Shown: positions 33,294 through 40,738 of the stretch, in pieces
Layout of the letters: each line of letters starts with the position of its first letter
Position numbering within the stretch: position 1 is the first letter of the stretch
Source of the DNA: an uncultured Prevotellaceae bacterium
GTDB lineage: Bacteria; Bacteroidota; Bacteroidia; Bacteroidales; Bacteroidaceae
Length of the DNA stretch: 40,738 bases
Direction: 5' to 3'
NCBI GenBank assembly: GCA_947167935.1
Contig: CAMVJU010000013.1
Coordinates: 1-40,738, forward strand
The notes under the pieces: generated by a model
What the model was told of the DNA's origin: nothing
Database searches by the model: none
What the model saw: the letters and a program-made list of their open reading frames with translations, nothing else
Position numbers and translations under genes: made by a program

Positions 33294-35612
33294 TTATCTG
33301 CGCAGCAGATTGAGCTTGACATTAGGCTTCATCACGTTGTTCACCTTCTGGCTCCAGGCCTTGACCTTGGCGGTGGTCTGCGCCTCGACATCGTTGGCCG
33401 ACGAACAGATCATGAAGGTATAGACGCCGGCGTCGGTCTTCCAGGCCGAAGCTTTCTCGTTGAACGAGGCGAGGCCTTCGGTCTTGACGGTCATCGTGAC
33501 GGTCTCCGTCTGGCCAGGTTGCAGCAGGCGGGTCTTGGCATAGTTGCGCAGCTCCTTCTCGGGCTTGTTCAGCTTCTTGCTGTTGGGAGCAGCCACGAAG
33601 AGTTCTACGACATTACGGCCGGCATGGGAGCCGGTGTTCCTGACGTCGACCTTGACGGTATAGACGCCATTGGCCTCGCTAACAGTCAGGTTCTCATAGC
33701 CGAAGGTGGTGTAGCTCAGACCGAAGCCGAAGGGATAGGCCACGGGCTTGCCGAAGGAGTCGAAGTAGCGGTAGCCCACGTAGATATCCTCCTCGTAGTT
33801 GGTGAAGTCGATATTAGCCTGCGGCTCGCGTTTCTTGTCGTCGTCCTTGTTGCGACCCCACATAAACATGGCGCCGAGTGTCTTGTCGTCGACATTGGCG
33901 GGGAAGTTTTTGTCGGCATAGGCATCGCCGTAGTTGAGTTGGAAGGTCATGGGCAGCTTGCCGCTGGGATTCACCTTGCCTGAGAGCACGTCGGCCACGC
34001 TGAAGCCGCTCTCCTGACCGCCCTGCCAAGTGCATACCACGGCATCGACCTGATCCTGCCATGAGGCAACGTCAATGGGGCTGCAGATGTCGAGCAGCAC
34101 GACCACCTTCTTGCCCTTGGCATGATAGGCCTCGCTGACGGACTTGATGAGCTGCTTCTCGCCTTCTTTCAGGTAGAAGTCGGTCTCACTGCGGTCTGCA
34201 GCCTCGCCACTCTTGCGACCAATGCTGATGATGGCGACGTCGCTGCCTGCGATGGCGGCATCCATCTCCTCAGTCGTCAGCTGTTTCTCCTCAGCACGTG
34301 CAGGCGGCTGGAGGGAGAACTGCGGACGACCATTGGGGAACAGTCGCTTCTCCTCGTCAGCGATATGTTTGGTATAAAGACTGGTCAGTGGCTTATAAAC
34401 CTCATAGCCGGCACTACGCATACCCTCGACGAGCGATACGGTGTAGTGGCCAATGCTGGTGCCACCAAAGCCGGAGCCGCCGGAGATCCAGTCGTAAGAG
34501 GTGCATCCGAAAAGAGCTACGCGCTTGCCAGTCAGAGGCAAAATGCCATTGTTCTTAAGGAGGACAATGCCATCGGCACCCACCTCACGCACTACTTGCG
34601 CATGTGCTTTCAAGTCAGGCTCGTTGCCAGCCTTGTAGCCCTTGAAGTTATGCGTCTTCACGATGTATTCCAGTATGCGCTTCACGTTGGCATCGAGCAC
34701 CTCCATCGGCAGCTCGCCGCTCTTGGTGGCAGCGAGGATGGCCTCATACTGCCTGTCCTGGCCTGGCTGCAGCATGTCGTTGCCGGCCAGCATAGCGGCT
34801 ACGGCATTGTCGCCGCCGCCCCAGTCGCTGACGTACATACCCTTCCAGCCCCACTCGTCGCGGACGATGGTGGTCAGCAGCTCATGGTTTTGTACGGCAT
34901 ACGGCCCGTTCAGCTTGTTATACGAGGTCATGATGGTCCACGGGTCGCTCTCCTTCACCATGATCTCGAAGGCCCTCAGGTAGATCTCACGCAGGGCACG
35001 CTGCGACATCTGCGAGATGTTGTTGCTGCGGTTCGTCTCCTGATTGTTGGCCACGAAGTGCTTCGGACAGGCAGCCGTTCCCTCGCTCTGCACACCACGC
35101 ACATAGCCTGCGGCGATGGTGCCAGAGAGGTAGGGGTCTTCCGAGTAATACTCATGATTGCGGCCGCACAGCGGGTTACGGATGAGGTTCATGGCAGGCG
35201 ACAGAATCCAGTCGAGGCCGAACTCCTTCACCTCGTTGCCGATGCCCTGACCCACCTTGAAGGCAGCTTCACGGTCCCATGTCGAGGCCAGCGTCATCGA
35301 GGCTACGAAGTCCGTGGGGTAGTAGTCGCGGTGGTCCCACTGGCGCTTGCTGTCCATGCGTAGGCCCTGCTGCGAGTCGGCACAATAGGTCTCGGGTATC
35401 CCCAGCCTTTCAATGCCGAGGGTGCTGCCTGCCGTTCCTGGGAACTTTGCTTCGTCGTTGAAGTGCATGCCGCAACCCAATACCAGATGGCATTTCTCCT
35501 CCAGCGTCATGGCATTTACCACCTCATCGATATTGTTGACGTTCAATTTTGGCTGAGCAAAGGCGCACATAGCGGCTGCGATGCAACCAAAAGTCACTAT
35601 TGTCTTTCTCAT
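33294..35612 (-). CDS. exported GH3-family beta-glycosidase (second copy)
   Basis: A signal peptide (about residues 1-19, ending AFA) leads a 772-residue GH3 enzyme. Domains in order: the barrel with LGIERLGIPETYCADSQQGLR, NPLCGRNHEYYSEDPYLSG, ACPKHFVANNQE and the nucleophile loop MYVSDWGGG (Asp263); the alpha/beta sandwich with GIVLLKNNGILPL and DVAIISIGRKSGEAADRSE; and a fibronectin-like domain from FGFGLSYTTFGYENL to the end (MKPNVKLNLLRR). It probably removes glucose or xylose from the non-reducing end of plant oligosaccharides in the periplasm. It shares its ending (MKP, then LNLLRR) with the upstream GH3, which supports duplication. It lies 48 bp from that gene and 53 bp from the downstream esterase. 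Confidence 0.93.
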   Translation of the reverse strand: MRKTIVTFGCIAAAMCAFAQPKLNVNNIDEVVNAMTLEEKCHLVLGCGMHFNDEAKFPGTAGSTLGIERLGIPETYCADSQQGLRMDSKRQWDHRDYYPTDFVASMTLASTWDREAAFKVGQGIGNEVKEFGLDWILSPAMNLIRNPLCGRNHEYYSEDPYLSGTIAAGYVRGVQSEGTAACPKHFVANNQETNRSNNISQMSQRALREIYLRAFEIMVKESDPWTIMTSYNKLNGPYAVQNHELLTTIVRDEWGWKGMYVSDWGGGDNAVAAMLAGNDMLQPGQDRQYEAILAATKSGELPMEVLDANVKRILEYIVKTHNFKGYKAGNEPDLKAHAQVVREVGADGIVLLKNNGILPLTGKRVALFGCTSYDWISGGSGFGGTSIGHYTVSLVEGMRSAGYEVYKPLTSLYTKHIADEEKRLFPNGRPQFSLQPPARAEEKQLTTEEMDAAIAGSDVAIISIGRKSGEAADRSETDFYLKEGEKQLIKSVSEAYHAKGKKVVVLLDICSPIDVASWQDQVDAVVCTWQGGQESGFSVADVLSGKVNPSGKLPMTFQLNYGDAYADKNFPANVDDKTLGAMFMWGRNKDDDKKREPQANIDFTNYEEDIYVGYRYFDSFGKPVAYPFGFGLSYTTFGYENLTVSEANGVYTVKVDVRNTGSHAGRNVVELFVAAPNSKKLNKPEKELRNYAKTRLLQPGQTETVTMTVKTEGLASFNEKASAWKTDAGVYTFMICSSANDVEAQTTAKVKAWSQKVNNVMKPNVKLNLLRR

Positions 35613-35660
35613 TTTCGATATGACGTTATTTCGTTATTACGTTATCTCGGCATTACGACA
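35613..35660. repeat. degenerate CGTTAT-type repeat between the two GH3 genes
   Basis: The 48-bp spacer holds loosely repeated GACGTTAT, TCGTTATTA, CGTTATCTCGG and ATTACGACATTA units. It is similar in style to 33235-33289. Confidence 0.55.
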
Positions 35661-38060
35661 TTATCTGCGAAGCAGGTTCATCTGTCCCTGAGGCTTCATC
35701 ACGTCGTGCGCCTTCACCTCGCTAGCCTTAGCATTGGCTGTAAGGGTGGCCTTGACGTCTTGAGCCGAGGCGGCAACGAGGAATTGGTATTCGCCCTCGG
35801 CAACCACCCATGCAGAGGCGGCTTCGTCAAACGAGGCGAGGTCTTCAGCCTTGACGGTCAGGGTGAGCGTCTCGCTCTCGCCAGGCTTCAGCAGCTTGGT
35901 CTTGGCGTAGGCCTTCAGTTCCTTGGCGGGCTTATTAGCAGCCTTGTTGTCGGGAGCCGAGATATATAGCTCTACCACTTCCTTTCCGTCATAGTTGCCT
36001 GTGTTCTTGATGGTTACGTTGACGACGAATGAGTCGCCGTCCACAACGCACTTGGCATCGCTATAGTCGAAGGTGGTATAGCTCAGGCCGAAGCCGAAGG
36101 GATAGCTCACAGGCACCTCAAAGGAGTCGAAGTAGCGGTAGCCCACATAGACGTCCTCCTCGTAGTCGGTGTAGTCGACGTTCTTCACGTTGCCTTTCTG
36201 CCCCTGATTCATCATGTCGATGCGGGGATCCTCGTCAATGGGGAAGTTCTTCGACGAGTAGGCATCGCTGAACTTGATGGGCCATGTCATCGTGAACTTG
36301 CCCGAGGGCGACTGCTTGCCACTGAGCACGTCGACCACGCTGTTGCCGCCTTCCTGTCCGGCCTGCCAGGCGCAGAGAATGGCATCGGGCAGCTCCTTCC
36401 ACGTGGCCGTTTCGATCACGCCGCCAATGTTGAGCAGCACCACGACCTGCTTGCCGGCCTTGTGGTAGATGTCGCACACCTGCTGGATGAGCTTCATCTC
36501 AGAGTCGTTGAGGTTAAAGTCGGCCACCTTGCGGTCAATGAACTCGCCGGAAATGCGTCCGATGGTGATGATGGCCACGTCGGCCTCGCTGGCCTGAGCC
36601 GTCAGCTCCTCAGCCGTGAACTGTTTCTCAGCGGGCAGCGTGCCAGGCATGAAGCTGGCCAGCATGGCAGCCTGCTGATCCTTCTTGGCCATCTCCTCGA
36701 GTTCCTTCTTACGGGCTTCCTTGGCCTCGGCGATGTACTGCTCGTAGGCAGTCTTCAGCTCGTCGCTCACGGTGTAGCCGCCATTCTTCAGACCGTCGAG
36801 CAGAGAGACCACATAGGCATGATTCACATTACCCGACCCCGTGCCGCCAGCTATGAAGTCGTAGGAGGTGCAGCCATACAGCGCCACCTTCTTGATATTC
36901 TCGCCAAAGGGCAATACCGGCGCAACCGATTGTCCATTATCCATTGTTAATTGTCCATTTTTCATTAGAACCATACCCTCGGCAGCACTTTGACGGGTGA
37001 CGGCAGCGTGCGCTTCGAGGTTGGGCTTATTGCTATACTGGTAGCCTTGGAATCGCGGACTCTTCTCCACAAGGTTCAAAGTGCGCTTGACGCAAAGGTC
37101 AAGGTCGGCCTCGGCCAACTTGCCGCTCTTGACGCCAGCCACGATGCTGTCGAACTGCTCGTTTTTGCCAGGCTGCAGCATGTCGTTGCCGGCCCACATC
37201 TGCTTGGCACCGTCCTTGCCGCCAAACCAGTCGGTCATCACCGTGCCCTCATAGCCCCATTCGTCGCGCAGGATGGTGGTGACGAGGTCCTTGCTCTCCG
37301 AGGTATAGACACCATTAATATAGTTGTATGAGGTCATCACCGTCCAGGGCTTTGCCTCCTTGATGGCAATCTCGAAGCCCTTCAGGTAGATCTCGCGCAG
37401 GGCACGCTGCGAGATGTGTGCATCGGTATTCATGCGGTTGGTCTCCTGGTTGTTGGCGGCGAAATGCTTGATGCTCGTGCCCACATCGTTCTTCTGCACA
37501 CCGGTGATGTAGGCAGCAGCCGTCTTGCCGGCCACTACGGGATCCTCGGAGTAATACTCGAAGTTACGGCCACACAACGGGTTGCGCATGATGTTGAGGG
37601 CAGGAGCCAGCAGCACGTCGGCACCATACTCCTTCACCTCCTCGCCGATGGCCTGTCCTACCTCTTCCACCAGCTGCGTGTTCCAGGTAGAGGCCAGCAG
37701 CGTACCGATGGGGAAGTGGGTGCAGTAATAAGTGGCATTGTCGCCTTCGCGCTTGGCATCGATGCGCAGTCCGGCAGGACCGTCGGCCAACACTACTGCA
37801 GGAATACCCAGCGAGTCGAGCGGATAGGTCGTGCCGGCGGCACCGGGCACCAGGCTCTGCGTGGCACCTATCACGGCATCGTCGCCAGAGAATCCGGCCA
37901 TACCCACGCCAATCACGAAGTGGGCCTTGTCCTCGAGCGACATCTTGGCTATCACCTCTTCCTGGTCAATGGTGTTCTGAGTCACTTTGTCGGCAGAATT
38001 ACAACCCACCAGCGCTACGCTAATGGATAAAGTACAAATGATAAATGATAAAGTTTTCAT
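35661..38060 (-). CDS. GH3-family beta-glycosidase, lipoprotein (first copy)
   Basis: A lipoprotein signal peptide ends in LVGC (Cys20), so this 799-residue enzyme is probably lipid-anchored, unlike its 33294 paralogue. The GH3 barrel shows LGIPAVVLADGPAGLRID, NPLCGRNFEYYSEDPVVAG, SIKHFAANNQETNRMN and the nucleophile loop VMTDWFGGKD (Asp277). The second domain shows EVDVAIITIGRISGEFIDRK-like residues (SEADVAIITIGR). A fibronectin-like domain starts at FGFGLSYTTFDYSD. Residues 367-378 (KNGQLTMDNGQS) are a low-complexity insertion between VLM and VAPVLPFG, derived from an AT-rich repeat. The probable role is hydrolysis of beta-linked glucose or xylose. It is 5 bp from the upstream esterase gene and co-transcribed with it. 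Confidence 0.93.
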   Translation of the reverse strand: MKTLSFIICTLSISVALVGCNSADKVTQNTIDQEEVIAKMSLEDKAHFVIGVGMAGFSGDDAVIGATQSLVPGAAGTTYPLDSLGIPAVVLADGPAGLRIDAKREGDNATYYCTHFPIGTLLASTWNTQLVEEVGQAIGEEVKEYGADVLLAPALNIMRNPLCGRNFEYYSEDPVVAGKTAAAYITGVQKNDVGTSIKHFAANNQETNRMNTDAHISQRALREIYLKGFEIAIKEAKPWTVMTSYNYINGVYTSESKDLVTTILRDEWGYEGTVMTDWFGGKDGAKQMWAGNDMLQPGKNEQFDSIVAGVKSGKLAEADLDLCVKRTLNLVEKSPRFQGYQYSNKPNLEAHAAVTRQSAAEGMVLMKNGQLTMDNGQSVAPVLPFGENIKKVALYGCTSYDFIAGGTGSGNVNHAYVVSLLDGLKNGGYTVSDELKTAYEQYIAEAKEARKKELEEMAKKDQQAAMLASFMPGTLPAEKQFTAEELTAQASEADVAIITIGRISGEFIDRKVADFNLNDSEMKLIQQVCDIYHKAGKQVVVLLNIGGVIETATWKELPDAILCAWQAGQEGGNSVVDVLSGKQSPSGKFTMTWPIKFSDAYSSKNFPIDEDPRIDMMNQGQKGNVKNVDYTDYEEDVYVGYRYFDSFEVPVSYPFGFGLSYTTFDYSDAKCVVDGDSFVVNVTIKNTGNYDGKEVVELYISAPDNKAANKPAKELKAYAKTKLLKPGESETLTLTVKAEDLASFDEAASAWVVAEGEYQFLVAASAQDVKATLTANAKASEVKAHDVMKPQGQMNLLRR
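36927..36968 (-). repeat. AT-rich repeat insertion inside the GH3 gene
   Basis: The minus strand reads AATGGACAATTAACAATGG followed by ATAATGGACAATC, a duplicated ATGGACAAT unit. It encodes KNGQLTMDNGQS in frame and is clearly more AT-rich than the flanking codons. Confidence 0.75.
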
Positions 38061-38065
38061 AGGCT

Positions 38066-39292
<1,227 letters not shown>

Positions 39293-39305
39293 TTAATAGA
39301 TGTTG

Positions 39306-39400
39306 CAAAGTTACGAAAAGTCGAGAGAAATACAAAAGAAAAAACGCGTTTTTTCTTTTTATTTCCGAAACGGGGTAACTTCGGCGCAGCCAATGGTATG
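39306..39400 (-). promoter_or_regulatory. promoter of the esterase-GH3 operon with worn second copy
   Basis: Minus strand: TTTG (39336-39333), 19 bp, TAACTTTG (39313-39306), 28 bp before the esterase start. About 85 bp upstream, GGTAACTTCGGCGCAGC then CAATGGTATG is a degenerate copy of the tandem promoter unit seen at 28123-28240. Confidence 0.8.
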
Positions 39401-39426
39401 TCAGTCACCTGTCCCCATGCCATTAG

Positions 39427-39618
39427 TGCCGTGCCACTGGCGATGCCAAGCAGGCCCGCATGACCGAGGATGCCGATTTGGGCTACACCTCCCTCGCTCA
39501 GAAGATCAAGGCCGGCGAGCTGGAGCTCTCCAGCGCCAAGGGCGAGTACATCAGCGGTGTCGGCAGCGGCTCTGGCAACAACAGCGGATGGGGCGACACG
39601 CCGGTGGTGAATCCGTAA
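39427..39618 (+). pseudogene. 3' remnant of an unrecognised gene
   Basis: An open frame of 63 codons begins right after a stop at 39424 and has no promoter. The text (CRATGDAKQARMTEDADLGY, then TSLAQKIKAGELELSSAKGE and a Gly/Ser tail ending TPVVNP) has the codon style of a real gene and the look of a protein C-terminus. The DNA upstream is the promoter repeat of the opposite operon, so the 5' part appears lost. An ATG at 39460 could start a 52-residue protein instead. I do not recognise the family. In other Bacteroidota, an HU-like gene often precedes the smalltalk gene, which is a hint only. Confidence 0.5.
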
Positions 39619-39627
39619 AACCCAAAC

Positions 39628-39720
39628 ACCCACCCCCGACCCCTCCCGTGCAGGAGGGGAGGTTAGATACCTCGGAGTTTTTAAAACTCCCCTCCCGTAC
39701 GGGAGGGGTTGGGGGTGGGT
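39628..39720. repeat. GC-rich dispersed inverted repeat
   Basis: Arms 39628-39661 and 39687-39720 (34 nt each) are nearly perfect reverse complements with a 25-nt spacer. Each arm itself holds CCCCTCCCGT facing AGGAGGGG or ACGGGAGGGG. A half copy lies inside pyrK at 7395-7423. It has the look of a small dispersed palindromic element. Confidence 0.9.
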
Positions 39721-39729
39721 TTTACTACT

Positions 39730-39867
39730 ATGAAAATCTTTGATACTCTTCGCGAAAAGGCATGGCAGGCCATCAAGCGCAAGGCCGTTGAGGTGATTGT
39801 CGCCATCCTGACCGCCGCCATCGCCGCCATCACCACCACTTCGTGTATGGGCTACGGCCCACTCTAA
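39730..39867 (+). CDS. smalltalk-like small membrane protein
   Basis: This 45-residue frame (MKIFDTLREKAWQAIKRKAV, then EVIVAILTAAIAAITTTSCM and GYGPL) matches the plan of the Bacteroidota smalltalk small proteins: a charged amphipathic start, one hydrophobic helix (about 21-36), and a TTSCM ending. Function is unknown. It may insert in the inner membrane; the SC could also be read as lipobox-like, but it lies near the C-terminus. It starts 9 bp after the inverted repeat and is followed by a strong terminator 32 bp after its stop. No promoter is visible, since the element and a decayed gene lie directly upstream. Confidence 0.65.
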   Translation: MKIFDTLREKAWQAIKRKAVEVIVAILTAAIAAITTTSCMGYGPL

Positions 39868-39899
39868 ACGAAATAGCCATAATCGATAAGAAACCGGAG

Positions 39900-39936
39900 G
39901 AAACGCTGGCCTGTAAAGGTCGGCGTTTCTTCTTTA
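39900..39936 (+). terminator. intrinsic terminator after the smalltalk-like gene
   Basis: GAAACGCTGGCC (39900-39911) pairs with GGTCGGCGTTTC (39918-39929) through two G-U pairs, followed by TTCTTTAT. Confidence 0.88.
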
Positions 39937-39939
39937 TAT

Positions 39940-40229
39940 GTGCTTTGGTGACGTTGGTGACGGTGACGTTGGTGACGTTAAGGCCCAATTTCAGGGCTCA
40001 CCAATTCGCATCTTTGCAGCACGAAAGGAAGATCAACGTCAAAACGCCAGCCACAAAAAAGAATGTGACTGGCGCTTTCTGTTGGAATGTTTTCCTTTAC
40101 TTGCTTTCTCCACTAATAGTCACTGGGACAGGCACCTGGGTATGAAGAGCCACACTCAAGTACCTGTCCCAAAAACTATTCTTTCAAAAACTATTCTGAA
40201 TTGACATGATGATATAATTATTCTTAAAA
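39940..40229. other. non-coding stretch with repeats and two hairpins
   Basis: GTGACGTTG/GTGACG units repeat at 39949-39980. A hairpin CGCCAG/CTGGCG (40045-40074) with an inner CACA/TGTG stem is followed by TTTT on the minus strand. A long inverted repeat pairs TGGGACAGGCACCT (40124-40137) with AAGTACCTGTCCCA (40158-40171). The open frame 39843-40145 across this region is dismissed as repeat-derived. Confidence 0.65.
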
Positions 40230-40284
40230 TTCACAAGTTTGTGATTCACAAGTTTGTGAAGTTGTGTTTATTTTGCTACCTTTG
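40230..40284 (+). promoter_or_regulatory. promoter with two palindromic operator-like sites
   Basis: TTTG (40253-40256), 20 bp, TACCTTTG (40277-40284). Two head-to-tail palindromes (TTCACAAGTTTGTGA at 40230-40244 and TTCACAAGTTTGTGAA at 40245-40260) lie upstream, the second covering the -33 box. A regulator bound there would block the promoter. Confidence 0.8.
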
Positions 40285-40313
40285 TCCGCAAAAGCTTACA
40301 AATACAACACGTT

Positions 40314-40463
40314 ATGGAGAAGAGTTTTGTCTATGGAGTAGCTGTAACAGACTACAATTTCACAGGGCGTGTGGAAGAAACCCGTCGACTGAAACAGAAT
40401 TTTGAGAATGGTATCAACTCTATTCTCATATCACCTCGTCGTTCTGTGTTTCATATCTTTTAG
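40314..40463 (+). pseudogene. truncated AAA-type ATPase gene
   Basis: The 49-residue frame (MEKSFVYGVAVTDYNFTGRV, EETRRLKQNFENGINSILIS, PRRSVFHIF) reads as the first part of the Bacteroidota ATP-binding proteins that open with FVxGxxVxxxxFxxR and INxILISPRRWGKTS. It breaks exactly where the Walker A motif should begin and ends in TAG. The promoter and operator-like palindromes remain intact upstream. The gene is therefore a 5' remnant. Downstream sequence is the tandem promoter repeat on the other strand, so that element lies at the break. Confidence 0.72.
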
Positions 40464-40479
40464 GATTAGTATTTGCCTG

Positions 40480-40590
40480 CAAAGGTACGAATAAGCGAGG
40501 GAAATACCAAATTTATTTGAGTATTTTCGAGCGAAAGTACCTTCGACGAAGTCAAAGGTACGAATAAGCGAGGGAAATACCAAATTTATC
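40480..40590 (-). promoter_or_regulatory. orphan tandem promoter repeat
   Basis: Minus-strand TACCTTTG boxes at 40487-40480 and 40560-40553, each with TTTG 20 bp upstream. The two units share CAAAGGTACGAATAAGCGAG and GGGAAATACCAAATTTAT and are 73 bp apart, separated by GCGAAAGTACCTTCG. No minus-strand gene lies downstream, only the truncated ATPase in antisense. Confidence 0.75.
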
Positions 40591-40610
40591 CGAAAAAAGG
40601 GAAGGACAAG

Positions 40611-40641
40611 TTGCAGAAATATGAAAATAATCGTAATTTTG
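40611..40641 (+). promoter_or_regulatory. promoter of the last gene
   Basis: TTG (40611-40613), 20 bp, TAATTTTG (40634-40641), 34 bp before the ATG at 40676. Confidence 0.7.
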
Positions 40642-40675
40642 CACGCATTAAATAAAGCATAACTATAAGGTATTT

Positions 40676-40738
40676 ATGAAAAAAACGACTATGATGAGAC
40701 GCGCAGCCATGATGGTGGCGCTCGCAGCAACTACAGTG
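40676..40738 (+). CDS. start of an exported protein, 3' end missing
   Basis: Only 21 codons are in the window (MKKTTMMRRAAMMVALAATT). A basic start followed by an Ala/Met/Val-rich hydrophobic run reads as a signal peptide. No family can be assigned. It has its own promoter. Confidence 0.6.
   Translation, partial: MKKTTMMRRAAMMVALAATTV

Noticed and set aside
34122..35363. Long plus-strand frame opposite the GH3 gene
   Set aside because: Antisense shadow of a clear GH3 protein with all family motifs on the other strand. The same applies to 38123-39178 and to the minus-strand frame 19017-20102.
39843..40145. 100-codon open frame after the smalltalk-like gene
   Set aside because: It overlaps the smalltalk-like gene, runs through a terminator and a GTGACGTTG repeat, and has no promoter.

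Overview
The window looks like a chromosomal piece of a Bacteroidota, most likely a Prevotella-type gut or rumen bacterium. Reasons seen in the sequence: almost every transcription unit starts from the Bacteroidota promoter pattern TTTG-N19/20-TANNTTTG (at least a dozen copies are listed). Clear Shine-Dalgarno sites are mostly absent. Characteristic families are present (HU/CCDC81-SPOR protein, WG-repeat kinase, a smalltalk-like small protein), along with secreted plant-glycan enzymes, several ending in sorting-tail-like sequence. Base composition is mixed in genes and drops sharply in some intergenic stretches.

Layout. 1-2509 (+): a truncated HU-SPOR envelope protein, a zinc-ribbon/FHA protein and holA, closed by a strong terminator. 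2570-3250: AT-rich spacer without a credible gene. 3251-6425 (+): XRE-type regulator, a class II Fic protein flanked by near-identical 35-bp direct repeats, a 418-bp nested inverted repeat centred on a perfect 45-bp AT palindrome, and a possible UDG-like protein. 6596-11817 (+): pyrK-pyrD followed by a large secreted pectate-lyase-like protein. 11990-13756 (-): slyD-aroC. 14081-16132 (+): a small secreted protein and a GH43/CBM6 enzyme. 16209-26036 (+): a tightly packed seven-gene run of GH127, SGNH hydrolase, UDP-galactopyranose mutase, opine-dehydrogenase-like enzyme, CDP-glycerol-transferase-like enzyme, membrane acyltransferase and Wzx-type flippase. It couples secreted glycan hydrolysis genes to surface glycan synthesis genes. 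26043-28095 (-): yicC-gmk-nadD. 28323-31850 (+): a transmembrane Ser/Thr kinase with WG repeats followed by two secreted proteins ending in DnaJ-type CxxCxGxG cysteine motifs. This is the best candidate for an undescribed system here. 31996-39277 (-): a symmetric esterase-GH3-GH3-esterase operon for hemicellulose side-chain and oligosaccharide breakdown. 39400-40738: a decayed accessory zone with gene remnants, a smalltalk-like small gene, several inverted repeats, a truncated ATPase with an intact promoter, tandem promoter repeats, and the start of one more exported protein.

A second theme is small dispersed repeats. Short tandem repeats (often 9 bp) and GC-rich inverted repeats sit in intergenic DNA and also inside conserved genes, always in frame (pyrK, aroC, the pectate-lyase-like gene, one GH3 gene). 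A tandem promoter-bearing repeat occurs three times, upstream of yicC, upstream of the esterase-GH3 operon, and beside the ATPase remnant. All functional calls rest on reading motifs by eye; no database search was possible.
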